Positions 1-12,068 of a DNA stretch of 64,000 bases are shown piece by piece. The DNA is taken from contig JBAIAC010000018.1 of the NCBI GenBank assembly GCA_037349315.1, forward strand, positions 12,338,001 to 12,402,000. The letters are read 5' to 3'. Each line of letters starts with the position of its first letter. Within the stretch, counting starts at the first letter, position 1. A program made the position numbers and the translations under genes. Origin of the DNA: Chelydra serpentina (Eukaryota > Chordata > Testudines > Chelydridae). The notes under the pieces were generated by a model. That model ran no database searches, was not told the DNA's origin, and saw only the letters and a list, made by a program, of their open reading frames with translations.

Positions 1-3000
1 AGGCACCTGACTCTGGTGTCAATGCTTACTCTGGATGAGCCGCCCCTTGAGGAACCTGAACCGTCACTTGGGCGCTTTTGAAAATGTTGCTATGTATTTT
101 TATTTCTCTACCAATGTTTTAATTGAACAAAACATACATCCTGGTAACAAAGACTGCTATTGGCACAACACTCCTTTAACACAAAACCACTTGATAAGTT
201 ATTAGAATGTGCATCTTCCGTAGTTACTGAACTGTGAATGAGACATTTTATTTTTCACATCTGTGTAATACAAAACCAGGCAGACTTTCTAGTGGAAAGT
301 ATACCTTTGGGCTGAAATGTTGTGCTTATGAGCCAGAAGTGATTTTTTTTTTTTTTTAGCAGGGAACTTTTTTTTTTAAATAATCTGCTGAAAATAGAAG
401 TTAATAATGAAGGTGCCTTTTCAACCAGAACTACCCTGTCACTACTGTGGTGTGCTCAGACTATAAGAACACTGTTATCTCTGAAGTCGTATATTACCAC
501 TTACAAACTTTTACAGTTATAAGCAAGAACTTAGATTTTCTTCTTTCCAGAGTAAAAGAGCATATCGTACTGGAATTACAAAATAGGCTCTTAATATCCT
601 TTTTGTAATTGATTTTCATCTCTTAACGTTTTTTATCCTCTGAATCCATAAAGCGTGTAGATTGATTTAATGAAGGCAATATTTGTCTATTTGAACATGT
701 GGATAAAATACAGGCATTGCAAAAATTATATTCTGTAACACTTTCTTATATTCTCTGCAAGCAAGAAAACAAATTGCTACCCTCGGAACTGTCTGGACTA
801 AGACCTACGTGAGTTTTCACGATAGATTATACTGTAATGTGGGGCTATCCCCCATCTTTGCAAACAACTAAGTCAGGGCACAGTCCTGCGGAAAGTGCAT
901 CTGTGAGCACAGCTACCCCAGAACAAAGTCTTATTGATGTTAGTGGAGTCTACATGGAGTATTTACACTTACAAGTGTCTGCTGAATCCCATCCCTATGT
1001 ATTAAACTGAAAAAGTTTAATGTTAACCAAGCATTCTTAGCTTCAGGTCAAGATTCACAGTTAGTTATTGTGTTGATATAGTGCACAATGCTATTTCAAT
1101 AAGAAATTGCAAGGCCACATATTTTGCAAATTTCCCTAACAATTATAGAGGAAACATGGCTAACTTCACCAAGGATGGAAACATCTCAACTGATAAAGTA
1201 TCTGGCTTGAATTTATTTAACAGTTGTGACATAGTTAATCTTCTCCACCACGTACTTTCAAATGTCAAGTAACTGTAACAATGAAGAATAACTATTATAT
1301 TCACTTTATCAGGAAATGAATATTATACTGACAAGTGTTAGCCAAACACTATAGATTATTACATTTTAAAATGTGACTCAAGAAATGAATATCCCAGGAA
1401 GTTTTTGATTTAAATGCAGATATTTCTCCTGTTTTTGCTAGCAGATAAAATGAAAGTAGAAAGATCTAACCTAACACTATATATTAGAAAAAGATAAGAT
1501 AACCTGAACTGGCTTGTTTACTTTACTTTTTCTATGGATATCATTCTAGCACTGTATAAATTTAGAGAAAGAAAAGCTTTTTGTTGACATCTCTGCACGT
1601 GCAGTATGATAAATGGGAAGGAAAATTGCCTTCTACAGAAAATCGTTATGTTTTTCAGGCTTCCAATGCTCTTCTGTTTTTCCTCCAGTTAACAAAGCAT
1701 TAGACAGGTTAATAAAGCTCAATATTGCATCAAAAAGAAATCCTGTCTGGTGCTTTCAAACAAGTGCTCCTTTTTGAAGTATTGTTGTCTTAAATGTCAT
1801 TTTAATGAGACGGCTGAAGCTCATTTACATGTAAATTATTAAGGTGACATTTGTAAAATGTTGAAAAACTGAGTGGATGTGCACAATTTAAATGTTTTGG
1901 ATGAAAGTGATAGTGCTCCAAGTTTGTCACCCTACCCACACAGAGTGGGTAGGGAGAGCCAGCTGGTGTGTCAGCTTCTTGAGCTCATTAATAGAAATCT
2001 CAGCAGATACTGCCAAATGGGCCCAGACAGCAGAGTGCCAATGAGAAACTGCAGGTGTGGAGTTATCTACAGTGTGCTTCTACAGCAGGCACATGGAGAC
2101 AGATGGAAAGTCTGGGACTGTAGCATGAACAGCATAAAACCTCCAATATGCTCAGTCAGGAATCCTACTTCTATTTGCCCACTCGTATAGCACCTCTCAG
2201 CCAAGAGTCTCAAAATTATTAATAGGAAAATGGAGGTAAGATCAAACAGCTAGTCAGTGGCAGACATAGAACTCAGACCTCTTCTACATCTCCTGGGCAG
2301 TCTGTCTGTTTGAGGTGCTTGGGCCCCAATTCAGCAAAGTACTTAAACGTGTCCTTAAAACCATTAGGAGTGGATTTAAGCTTGTGATTAAGTATTTTCC
2401 TAAATTTGGGGTCATCAGTACAACAAGCAAACTGAAGTCAACAGTTTGTACCATAGATTTATGGAAGCAAATGGGATTGAGGTGGAGGGGAACAACAAAA
2501 CAGTCCTATACTCCAGTGATTATTATATATGCCATTCATGTATCAATATTTTCAGTGCTTCACTGTTTTAGAAAAGTCCTATGTCTGCACCTGTCTTTCA
2601 GTCCTTCCTATGCTGTATCTGTTTTGTTCCCTTTTCTGCAATCTTAAATAGTTGTTCAGATTCATGTGAACTGTTAATCTTTTTTTTTTTTTTTTTTTTA
2701 CCCTTATTTTTCATTGTTGGTGGGCCAAAAAGTACTTCTACAAGCCTATGGACAAAAGGATGAGAATGAGTTTGAACTCTCTTCGACAGAGGCCAGTGCA
2801 CGGTTTCCTTTCAGCCTCCTTACCTCCCTTAATAAGACTATTCAGCATACACTCTCCTGGCTCCCAATCAAAGCTAAAGCCTGCTTTAAAAATGTATTAA
2901 AAGTATAAGCGCTAAATTTTCCCATCTGTACCATGACTAATTAGGAAAATCTGGAGAACAAGAATGCCAAAATTCTCTACGCCCAGCTAGAAGTCATCCA

Positions 3001-4006
3001 AGGAAAAGAAATCTGTACCTGAGTGAGGTTTGTTTAGTTTCCAACAAATCTTATTCAGGGTTCAATCAAAATTGTGTGTGTGAATGAGGACTGAAAATAT
3101 AGGACTTCTATAGCCAAGCTGAAGAGGCTGTCAACTTAATAGTAAAAAGTTGGCATGGAAAGGAGATATGTCTTCATCTTTCTTTCTCCAGTGATTGATA
3201 CTCTGGTTTCAAACAATAAATACCAACTAAAGAGAAATGGAGCCACAGTTTGATACTCTAATTACGGTTGTAAATAACTTTGAATCATAATCCTTGAGTT
3301 CTTGTGTGGAATTTCTAAGGTCTTACAGTCTTCTGTTTATAGTATCCTCCATCCAAAACATTGCAGACATTAATGCTAGCCTCTCAATGCTTCTGGGAGC
3401 TTAACAGAATCATCTCCAACTAAGAGAAAACAGACAGACTTTGACTTACCTGGGTCCCTCAATAAGTTTGGTGGAGCTAGATCTCCCGAGGCAGAGCCCT
3501 GTGTTGTAACCACAAGACCATTCTTTGTCTAGAAAGTGAATCTGATCTAACCAGTTTAATTTTCCAGACTAAGCAAAATGCAAAAAGAAACAGTTACAAG
3601 GAAACAAAACTTGGTGTTAGGTAAAATGGAGAATTTTACGGTCTTGACACAGGTAACGAGAGTCTTTAAATATAGCTTTATCTTTACAGTTTCTGTCCTC
3701 GAAACTGAAATAAAAGGGAGGCTGCTGGCAATAGTGAGTTATGCCAACAGGTCAAATGAAAGGTGGGCACATGCTAAATATTTCAGATGATGCTTCTTGG
3801 CTTAATACTGTTAAGAAACGTATTTGTTAAAAGCACTTTTGTTGTTGTACCTGCATACTGTCCACTTACAAACTTAATGTAATATTTATTAAAAGACCGT
3901 TTTATCTGGTGTTACTTTTGGAAACTGCTGACATAGAGGTTCTTCTTTTTTTTTAATCAAGTACATTTTGTGTTAAGGATTTAACCCTTCCTGTTTTCTC
4001 CTGCAG
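1..4006 (+). other. MCUB intron, upstream of the first exon in the window
   Basis: This is mostly AT-rich unique-looking sequence. It holds old repeat traces: a MIR-like core-SINE fragment near 2195-2305, a 'gccccaattcagcaaagtactta' palindromic-repeat fragment near 2320-2420, a poly-T run near 2677-2700, and a tRNA-derived SINE remnant on the - strand near 3430-3540. I saw no coding exon. The short ORFs here have no recognisable domain. Confidence 0.6.
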
Positions 4007-4111
4007 ATGGTAGCAAGATCCCTGCTACAGCATTGATGGAAGTTTTGTTGATGAATGACTTCAAACTTGTAATCAACAACACAACTTATAGTGTACAAGT
4101 CCCTGTAAAAG
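4007..4111 (+). CDS. MCUB: MCUB exon (end of N-terminal domain)
   Basis: The acceptor is ctcctgcag and the donor is g|gtaaga. The exon begins with two bases of a split Asp codon and reads DGSKIPATALMEVLLMNDF, then KLVINNTTYSV. This matches the 'DGxxI..ST.I..LL..DFKLVIN' segment of MCU-family N-terminal domains. Its last base starts a codon completed in the next exon. Confidence 0.93.
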
Positions 4112-7100
4112 GTAAGAACCATAGCTGTGTTGAAGTCTTAATAAATCTGATTATCCAGTTATATCTGTTCCAAGGCATATTTTTGTCTTTTTTAAAAAAA
4201 AAAGATCATGGCAGTCCCCACAAAAAATAAGTCTGGCTTTGTCTCCCCTTTGAGCCTCAGTTTGTGGCCTCATATAAACACACTATAAACAGTGACAGTT
4301 TTTTCTTGAAAGAGCATTGCTTGATACAGCTTACCAGTCATGACAACCATGTTTGCAGTCTTGTAACCGTGTTGGTCCCAGGATATTAGAAAGACAAGGT
4401 GGGAGAGGTAATATCTTTTATTGGACCAACTTCTGTTGGTGAGAGACAAGCTTTTGAGGATACACGGAGGTCTTTTTGAGGTCGCTGTGTAAGCTCGAAA
4501 ACTTGTCTCTTTTACCAACAGAAGTGGGTCCAATAAAAGATATTACCTCACCCAACTTGTCTCTCTTATGACAACAATGGTCTTTTTTCAGAGAAGTGGA
4601 GTCGAGAGCATGCTGTTGAAGCAGAAGATATCAAATCCTTGGTTCATAGACTGTTCATCGCCCTTCATTTAGAAGACCACCAGTTAAGGAGAGAGAGAGA
4701 ACTGCTTCAGAAATTGGACCACCTAAGGGAACAGCTGGTACCCCTTGAGCAGGTTGGGAAGGATTTTCTTTTTAAATATAAAAACAAATTTCTCTTAACT
4801 AATTTCCATGATGTGACAGCTCCATCATGAATGAATGGGCCAAGCCCTCCTCATTGGTCAGACAGGTAGGTAGGTGATGACCAGTCCATATGCAGGATTA
4901 TTTCCAACCCAGTTCCTCCTTCTCCTGTTTTGTGGTGTATCCTGTTGAGGATTTCTAGAACTGGAGAAAACCTATGGTGAGCTGGCACTACCCTGGACTG
5001 CCTGGTTAGTTTGTCTGAAACTGGTTGGGTGTCCGGTGTGATGTTGCCACATCGCAGAAAAATAATTAATGAGTTAAAAACCAGTGTTGATTTTTTGTGA
5101 TGACGCTATCACCAGGCCAGCCAGTTGGATCTGACGAATGAGGTCCATACCTTAGGAAAGGGGCAAACATGGCGAATCTAAGACAGGCCAAGCTAAAGTG
5201 ACGCGCAGGGATGAATAGGGAGGAGGAGACCAGTAAGAACCTGATGGGGTGGGAACAGACCTCACATTGAAGGCAGCAATCTCAGCGCTGCTGTGAAAGC
5301 CCCTCTCTGAAAAATCAGGCAGCATCAGCTGATGCATGCAAATCCAATTGGTAGAGTCCCGAAGGTGTGGATGGAGGGCCAGATGGAGGCCTAGCAGAGC
5401 TCATCCTCTCTGTACTCCATGCAGGGAGTGAACTCAAAGCCTTTCTGGGCAGGGAAGGCCTGCAAGTGATACTTCTGGGGGAATTCTGCGCATGCACAGA
5501 ATGTGTCCCACAGAATTTTTATTTTTTTCCACAGAAAATACATTCTGCCCCAGAGATGCTGCAGTTCACCCTTTCGCCCACAAGAGGCCACTGTGGTGCC
5601 AGAAAAGCCAACAGCATGAATGCAGCGGGGCTGTTCTGGTGCCACAATAGCCTCTGGTGGGCAAAAGATGGAACTGCAGCACTTCTGAGGCAGAATGTAT
5701 TTTATGTCGGGGGAAAAATTCTGCGTGTACGCAGTGGCACAGAATTCCCCCAGGAGTAGACATTCATCACAGCACCTACCCTCTGGAGCCAGGTTAGGAC
5801 AGAGTGAGGCACATGGGGCTGCTGGGGGTGGTCACAGACTGGGGTTCAGAATGGCTAGTGGCGGGGATAGACTGGGTCATGGGCTCAGGACTAGTGGGGT
5901 GACAGCATTGAGCCAGGGGTTGAATGGGAGTGGGGTGCATGGCCACATGGAGTTGGGGAAGGAGGCTGCAGAAACCCCTTAGGATGGGGGGGGGGGTATG
6001 GGAACAGGGGCAGATGTGCTTGACTGAATGGGAGAGGCTTCGGATCAGCCAGGGTCTGCATGGGGGAGGCTCCCCAACTCCCGAACAATCCTGCCTCTCC
6101 CCCCCCCCCCAAAAAAACCCTGTTCCATGCTTCATCCACCCACACCCAACAGTCCTCCAAGTTCACTCCAGGCTTCTTCCCTCTCCCTCAGCTCCTCTGT
6201 TACTCCTGACACAAGCCTTTGCACTGCTTCTGATGGGTGCAGGAAATACAGTTCTGTATTGTAATTTAAATGAATTATTCAAAGTTCTGTATTAATATGT
6301 CCCATAAGGAATCTATTTGTCAAAAAAAACCCAGAATCTTGTATTTGGTCTGCATTGTTACAGGCATACTTGCCGACAGATATTTTGAAATAAATTACCA
6401 AAATAATATAAACTGGCATGATTATATTGTGTTATTTTGAGAGATAAAATATGCAGAATCTTAAAATACTGTGTATAGAATTTTTAATTTTTTTTTACAC
6501 AGAATTTTTAATTTTTTGGCGCAAAATTCCCCCAGGAGTAAAGTGAGTAGGAGTCTTGAATGCAGGCTCTGATCCAGGAGGAAAGGACATACTGGGATAT
6601 GTTCTCTCCCTTGTGTCAAAGGAATGTATGAAATGAATATCCGCATGTTGAATGAATAACGTTTTTGTCCTAGATGAAAGCCAAAATTGCCACAAGTGCA
6701 GATGCAAAGACCAATAAGCTCCTATGGACTGGCTTAGCACTGCTGTCCACTCAAGGTGGAGCCCTGGCTTGGCTCACATGGTGGGTCTATTCATGGGATA
6801 TAATGGAACCAGTGACATATTTTATCACTTATGGGAGTTGCCTGGCATTCTACGCTTACTTTGTACTTACTAAACAGGTAAGTCCTATTATATAAACATG
6901 TCTGAAGTCATCTTACCCTGATTTTCATAATAAATTACCCTGTGTATTTAAACATCAAAGCTTGTGTGCGTTCTGTAGAACTGCACTCAGGCTGGAACTC
7001 TGTTCGTAATGTAGCTCGGGGACAAACTGCTCATCTGGGCTGCACTTAAAAATCCTGATTGCAATTAGTGACCAGGGGGATGCCATCTGATGCTGAAAAT

Positions 7101-9382
7101 GAAAACTGTTCTCTTTCCTTCAATTCTTTGTATGTGGCCTGGATGGTAACTACATCTACATAGAGAGTGCAAGTACTAAAGCCAGGCTGGTCAAGGAATA
7201 CAACCTAATAGTGGGCGAGGAAGGCAAACCCATCAGTTCTTTTTCTGTTTGTTGGAGTTCACATGTCACTTGATGCAGGAGGCCAAGCTGTTTGGAAATT
7301 TTTCAGCTGTTTTTCCTGGACCACCTTTATTTCCTTGAGTAAGATGCAGATTTTTCTTAAGTGGCCTAACTTCCTTTCTTGCTCTTGGATATGCAAAGGA
7401 GAAGTCACGAGTTGGAGTGAGGCATGTTTAGAGGAAGGGGAAGAGTTCCTGAACAGCAAAACCCCAGAACTTAGACTAAGTGCAGAATGCGGAAATGGCC
7501 ATCAATATAAAGGAACTTACATTTTTGCCCATTAAACATCTGGGATCCTACAGTGTGCTATAAAGCACATAGTTGGATAGTAACTTGTCTTCCTTTTCAT
7601 GCTGCATATTCAATAATGCACTCCTCCATTTTTATTTTGTTTGGGATGACATAGTTGGTGAATATCCAGTACTTGCACATATGGAACCTATAGTACATAT
7701 GAAATAGGTGGGGAAGGATGCTGGGTTTTGGAGCTCAGATAGTTTGTTAAGAGCTGGGTTTGTGAGTGAGTTCTGCTCCTCTTGCTTTCTGCTGACTTTC
7801 AGGAGGGTTGAGGTAGTTCTGTTTGGGATAAATTGATAAATACTAATGGTCTGATTTTCAGATGCTGCCATTGTCTGAGATTTTCAAAGGAGCCTTAGGG
7901 AGTCAAGAGCCCAACTTCCTTAGTCTCCTCTGACAATCTCACCTATTTACTCCAATGGGAGCTGTGAGTGCTCGGCAATTCTGAAAATAAGGTCATTTAT
8001 TTGTCATGGTTTAGATTTCCTCTAATTACTATAGGGTTGTTTTTTTATGTATGTTAGTTTGATTTAACTCCATCTGTACAAATGTCTTTGCACTCCTAAC
8101 CCTCTGCCTGCCCCAAAAACCCAAATATTTGTGTGTTTTTTTTCTATCGGTCAGGATTATGTTTACCCAGATGTTAAAGACAGGCAATTCCTCCACTACT
8201 TCTACCGGAAATCCAGAAGCCAACATTTTGATGTGGAACAGTATAACAAGCTAAAAGAGGCACTGGCAGAGGTATTTTAATAAGTCTCTTGGTGTAAGTG
8301 AATGATGCTGTGGTCTCACCATTTAAGACTTTTCAGTAAATCATGAGCTAATTGGAAAGTGGTTTTAGATTGATTGATTGATTTATGCATTTTCATTTTG
8401 TATGTTAAAAATGTGCCTATGTAACAGATTACCTGGAGTTTCTTTAAAGGCTGGAAGGAAGGAATTAAGAATGGAAACTCGAAGCACTGCTCAGGCAGCC
8501 TGTGGAGGCTTGGGGAGAGGGTGAAAACAAGTCACTCACTTGTGTTGCTCAACAGTGATAGGCTGGTTTCTCTCCAGTCTCCATCTTCCATGGCAGCAGT
8601 GATATGGAACGGGGAAAAATCTTCACTGCTCCATGAGAAATACAGAGTCCTCCAGTCCACAATAAACAAACATGACCCTGATTTGTAGCCTATTAAAGTA
8701 AATGGAAATTCTCTCTTGACTTTATTGGGTTTTTGATCAAGAACCCTTAGTGAATGGATGGAGTTAAGTTTTTAAAAAAATAATTGGGTAGAATTCAAAC
8801 GAGTTCTTTTTATCAAGGCTGGGGCTTTAAAATATTTTCACTATTTGACACTAGTCTGGAGTGTGAATTTTGCAGTCTATGCTAGAGCATGTAAAATAAT
8901 TCAGTTCTGTTGTAGGAAATGGGCTTTATAAATTTCCCTAGGCTTTGGACTGAAGGCAACAGTGCACTATGCATGGGGTCAGACATTAAGTTGCCTGGAG
9001 GAGGATGTTTGTACATCTGTATGACTGCAGTTCCCGTTGGTCGGTCTGTTGACTGACAGATTAACTCACTGATGGCAGGAATTGTTTTTGGATGGTAATC
9101 CCTAGAGTGATATGACCAGGAGGCTGCACTTGTGATTATTGTGGGAAATCTGCGTCATAAGGTTGGTGTCTTCTCAGAAGCGAAAGACCTGGCTACAGGG
9201 AAAGAATATCAAGAGTATGAAAGGAAGGTACAAATTAGGGGTGACTGAAAGGGATAAGTATGGACACAGAACATCCTCCATTTAATTCTCTCTTGCGTTT
9301 ACAGGTTGAAGAGTCCCTGAGACGCCTGCATCAGCCCCTACATCTGCAACTTCCAATACAGGAAATTAATGACCAAGACTAA
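4007..9382 (+). CDS. MCUB: MCUB, mitochondrial calcium uniporter dominant-negative subunit beta (3' part, last five exons)
   Basis: Spliced coding span: 4007-4111, 4592-4752, 6674-6877, 8155-8271 and 9305-9382. All junctions are GT-AG and the phases join without a break. The product is an inner-mitochondrial-membrane paralogue of the uniporter MCU that enters the channel and lowers calcium uptake (family knowledge). The order is the end of the N-terminal domain, a coiled coil, TM1, the WDIMEP pore signature, TM2, a second coiled coil and a stop. The sequence before the pore reads LAWLTWWVYSWDIMEP. The W and V are the residues that separate MCUB from MCU, which has R and E there. The QHFDV-QYNKLKE stretch also resembles MCUB. 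Neighbouring CASP6 agrees with human synteny. The first exons lie left of the window; I saw no further exon in 1-4006. Confidence 0.95.
4352..4567. repeat. Palindromic retroposon in MCUB intron, 12-bp target duplication
   Basis: The two arms are inverted copies: TATCTTTTATTGGACCAACT on one side and its complement near 4527-4550. The flanks are atgacaaccatg at 4340-4351 and atgacaacaatg at 4568-4579, a 12-bp duplication with one mismatch. A related copy lies at 17506-17744. The long duplication suggests LINE-driven insertion rather than a cut-and-paste transposon. Confidence 0.75.
4592..4752 (+). CDS. MCUB: MCUB exon (first coiled coil)
   Basis: The acceptor is cttttttcag and the donor is cag|gttggg, a weak donor. 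The exon encodes a charged helix ending RERELLQKLDHLREQLVPLE, the first coiled coil of MCU proteins. It ends in phase 0. A palindromic retroposon and its target duplication end at 4579, only 12 bp before the exon. Confidence 0.93.
5470..6540. mobile_element. Inverted-repeat element with 'gggggaattctg' ends in MCUB intron
   Basis: The left end is tacttctgggggaattctg and the right end is the complement-like aaaattcccccaggagta. A 6-bp direct repeat, aagtga, lies at 5464-5469 and 6541-6546. The first 290 bases (to about 5757) form a palindrome of their own ending in another cccccaggagta. The structure may therefore be a composite or an internally rearranged copy. ORFs across it have no domain. 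Confidence 0.6.
6674..6877 (+). CDS. MCUB: MCUB exon (TM1, WDIMEP pore loop, TM2)
   Basis: This is a 68-codon, phase 0/0 exon between tcctag and cag|gtaagt. It holds TM1 (LLWTGLALLSTQGGALAWL), the selectivity-filter motif WDIMEP, and TM2 (FITYGSCLAFYAYFVLT). W replaces the MCU Arg and V replaces the MCU Glu just before the pore, as in MCUB. Confidence 0.96.
6878..8154 (+). other. MCUB intron between the pore exon and the second coiled-coil exon
   Basis: No coding sequence was seen. A 'gattttcaaaggagcctta'-type palindromic repeat lies near 7850-8000. The rest looks unique. Confidence 0.5.
8155..8271 (+). CDS. MCUB: MCUB exon (C-terminal coiled coil)
   Basis: This is a 39-codon exon after cggtcag and before g|gtattt. 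It starts DYVYPDVKDRQFLHYFY and contains QHFDVEQYNKLKEALAE, the matrix coiled coil. SQHFDV is closer to MCUB than to MCU, which has SRFDLEKYNQLK. Confidence 0.94.
8272..9304 (+). other. Last MCUB intron
   Basis: No coding or clear repeat structure was recognised, apart from possible old fragments near 8660-8760. Confidence 0.5.
9305..9382 (+). CDS. MCUB: MCUB last coding exon and stop
   Basis: After the acceptor ttacag, 25 codons (VEESLRRLHQPLHLQLPIQE...) end in TAA at 9380-9382. Length and composition match the family C-terminus. Confidence 0.92.
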   Translation, partial: VEESLRRLHQPLHLQLPIQEINDQD

Positions 9383-9534
9383 TTTTTTTTCATAACTGAA
9401 TCGTAGTTTCCAAAACTTATTCCAATATTTAGTTTCTATGTTGCAAACTGAATATTTTTGACCACTAAAGTTCTGAACATTACTAGAAATGTTGATTAAA
9501 ACTATATAATTGATTTTTAAAAAAAAAATCCCGA

Positions 9535-9578
9535 AATAAAGAAATCTTTCAAAATATGCACTCAGATCTTGTAATAAA
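9535..9578 (+). promoter_or_regulatory. MCUB: MCUB polyadenylation signals
   Basis: AATAAA occurs at 9535-9540 and again at 9573-9578, about 150-195 bases after the stop. Either would give a short 3' UTR. Confidence 0.6.
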
Positions 9579-9579
9579 A

Positions 9580-11829
9580 TTGTCTCTCCGTTTTAGTAAA
9601 TTGATGTGGGCATAAGAGTCAGAGTGGTGTTCTAGTATACTGAAGCATTTTACTATTTTTGATGGGACTATTAATAACAACAGAGGAATAGCTCAAAAAT
9701 TTGATATGTCATGGAAAGATTTTTGGTATTTATGGTCAAATGTATTTTTATACTTTAACAGGTCTCCTGTCTAAAGTTCCAATTCAGGAAAGTCCATGTT
9801 TAAAATTAGGCATGTGTATAAGTGCTTTCCTGAACAGAGGTGAACTTTAAATCATGTGGTTAAGTAATCCTGAATCAGAGCCAAAAAGATGGTCCTCATT
9901 TTACGACACTAACTCTATTTATATACTTCTGCAGCATCTTCCATCCAGAACCTCTTGCCACTTATGAAAGTGGATAAGTATTATCCACATTTTGCAGATG
10001 GGGAAATGAAACTGTATGGAGGTTAAATGAGTTGCTTAAGGCCCCAAGTTGAGGGAATCCCTGACCCAGGTTTAAGGAACCCGTTTCTTGGATCTCTCTC
10101 CATGGCTCTAATTTCTGGTAGTGGGGTCATCTTAACTGACAAAATCAGAGCACAAAAACCTTGAACCACAGACTAAGATCCTCTGCACTGTTTGATTTTA
10201 AGTTACACAGCAAGAATACATTTTTAGAAAGATACCTATTAGAATGAACATACAGGTTAGTTTACATCTAATATCAAATTGGAGAGTGGGAGAACGGGAC
10301 TGGCTCAGTTTCATTTTAGAGAAATACATTTGTTAGATGCTTTGATCATTTATCCTAATGAAGTTGTATGTGATTTATATACCGAATGAATAAAATTAAT
10401 GATAAAACTCGTCAATCTGAGGTCAGTATATACTATACATTAAGTCTCCGGCGTCTATCTAATATGGTACCTCAAATCTAAAACAACAAACAATTTCGGA
10501 CACCAAGTCAGTCACCTGTAGTTTTCTTAATTCAGGCTGTATTGTGTATTCATTTTTACAGCATGACATATATGCTCATCTTCAGGGGGCCGAAGAACAT
10601 ATTTTTACATAGCTCTCCTGACTAGTAGTAGTATAAGCTCAGGGTGCTATTACAGTAATAGATTAAAGTTTGGCATGCAGTGTTCAGGATACTATACATT
10701 TAAATACACATTTTATTTAAAGATGTTATTTTCCCATATTCAAAGATTATGTGCAAATATTTGACCAAGCAATGAAGACTTCCAAATTTCTAAGAGGGTA
10801 TTTGAAATAATACAGAATAAATTTGTCAGGTAAAAGATTTGGTAACCTGAGTTTACTATTCTTGATGAAGTAAAAGGCAGAAAGAATAGTGGTTTGGGGA
10901 TTTTGTTTTTTTGTTTTTGTTTTTTAATTGATGGCAGGTCTCTTGGATTGTGAACTGACTATAGTTATTGTGTAAATTAGAGCGAGAATAAATGGAACCC
11001 CAGGCTGTCGTTTTTCTAACTACAGCAGTTCTTTAAAGTTAAGTGAAGAGACGGTATTGATCTACTAAGGAAGAGCCCAAACACAGCAGTGCTTCTTAGA
11101 TGTTCAGTTCCTCCCCTAAAATTAAAGGCAAAATATCACACATGCTTGGAGCCTAGTGAAACACACACTGCACATTTTAATGTGTTGTAGGTGTTAAATA
11201 TTTTTTAAGATACAGAAAAATTACAAACATACCTTAGTTGCACTCCCTATAAATTCATGTCAGTACAAGAAAAAAAGGCTTTTATAATCTAATACAGTTT
11301 TAAAAAATTGTGAAAAAAAGTTACAAAATGCTAGAATGAAGTTGGAAAGTAGAAAAGGTATCATTCAAGTGCAAGTCAGAACATTTTAAAAAATTGGTTA
11401 AAAAGTGCTTTCTCTCTTAGGACTTATATGACCCTCATTACCATAGGATCTGAGCACCTTGCAATTTTTATTATGCAGAAATCAATGTTACAATTATTTC
11501 TCCGAAAATTCCCTGAGACTGCTGTTGCTGCAATGCTGATGTATTATAACACAGCAATAATTTCTAATATAGAAAGGTTTTTTAAAAGTATTTAAATTAT
11601 GGTTCCTGAAATTTGATCCCAGCGTTTTTGCAAATAGTCCTGTTGAGGAAAATGCATGATGTGAATAACAGTGCAGTTCTCTAGCTACATTGAAAATCAC
11701 GTTATAAACTACTGAACAAGAGAACAACCCCTTTGCTCAGTGATCTAGACTACAAGATTAAGTGATGAAGATATTTTCCATTTTTTTGAGTGAATCTGAA
11801 TAAGATGCCATTCTCACAGATGGGCATAT
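9580..11829. other. Convergent intergenic region MCUB/CASP6 (3' UTRs)
   Basis: This is AT-rich. A MIR-type core-SINE remnant lies near 9930-10090 (agatggggaaatgaaactg). The right part should be the CASP6 3' UTR. No further gene was seen. Confidence 0.6.
11467..11472 (-). promoter_or_regulatory. CASP6: Candidate CASP6 polyadenylation signal
   Basis: tttatt on the + strand reads AATAAA on the - strand, about 360 bases beyond the CASP6 stop. Another AATAAA lies at 10712-10717, so the site in use is uncertain. Confidence 0.4.
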
Positions 11830-12068
11830 CTACTTTGAGTTTTGATGGAAGTGCAATTTTTTAGTCAGCATTGAGGCAAAACAAGGAATCTGCTTCTTTC
11901 CTATTGCATTAATGTCTCTGCACATATCCACTTTGCGATAAGATACTTTCCTGTTAACCAGCGTGAGAAGTTCTGTGAATTCCAAGGAAGACCCATACTT
12001 TCTTATCATCTCACACAAGTCTTGAATATACCAGGTGCCATTTAGAGTTTCACGATGAGAATAGTAAC
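11830..12068 (-). CDS. CASP6: CASP6 exon 8 (small subunit, stop)
   Basis: The acceptor is ccaatag. The exon encodes [20 protein letters not shown], then [12 protein letters not shown], then [17 protein letters not shown], ending in TAG at 11832-11830. This matches the caspase-6 small subunit to its end. Confidence 0.97.

Noticed and set aside
5367..6295. Overlapping ORFs between MCUB exons
   Set aside because: They fall in an inverted-repeat transposon and GC-rich filler, are open on both strands, and have no domain or splice support.
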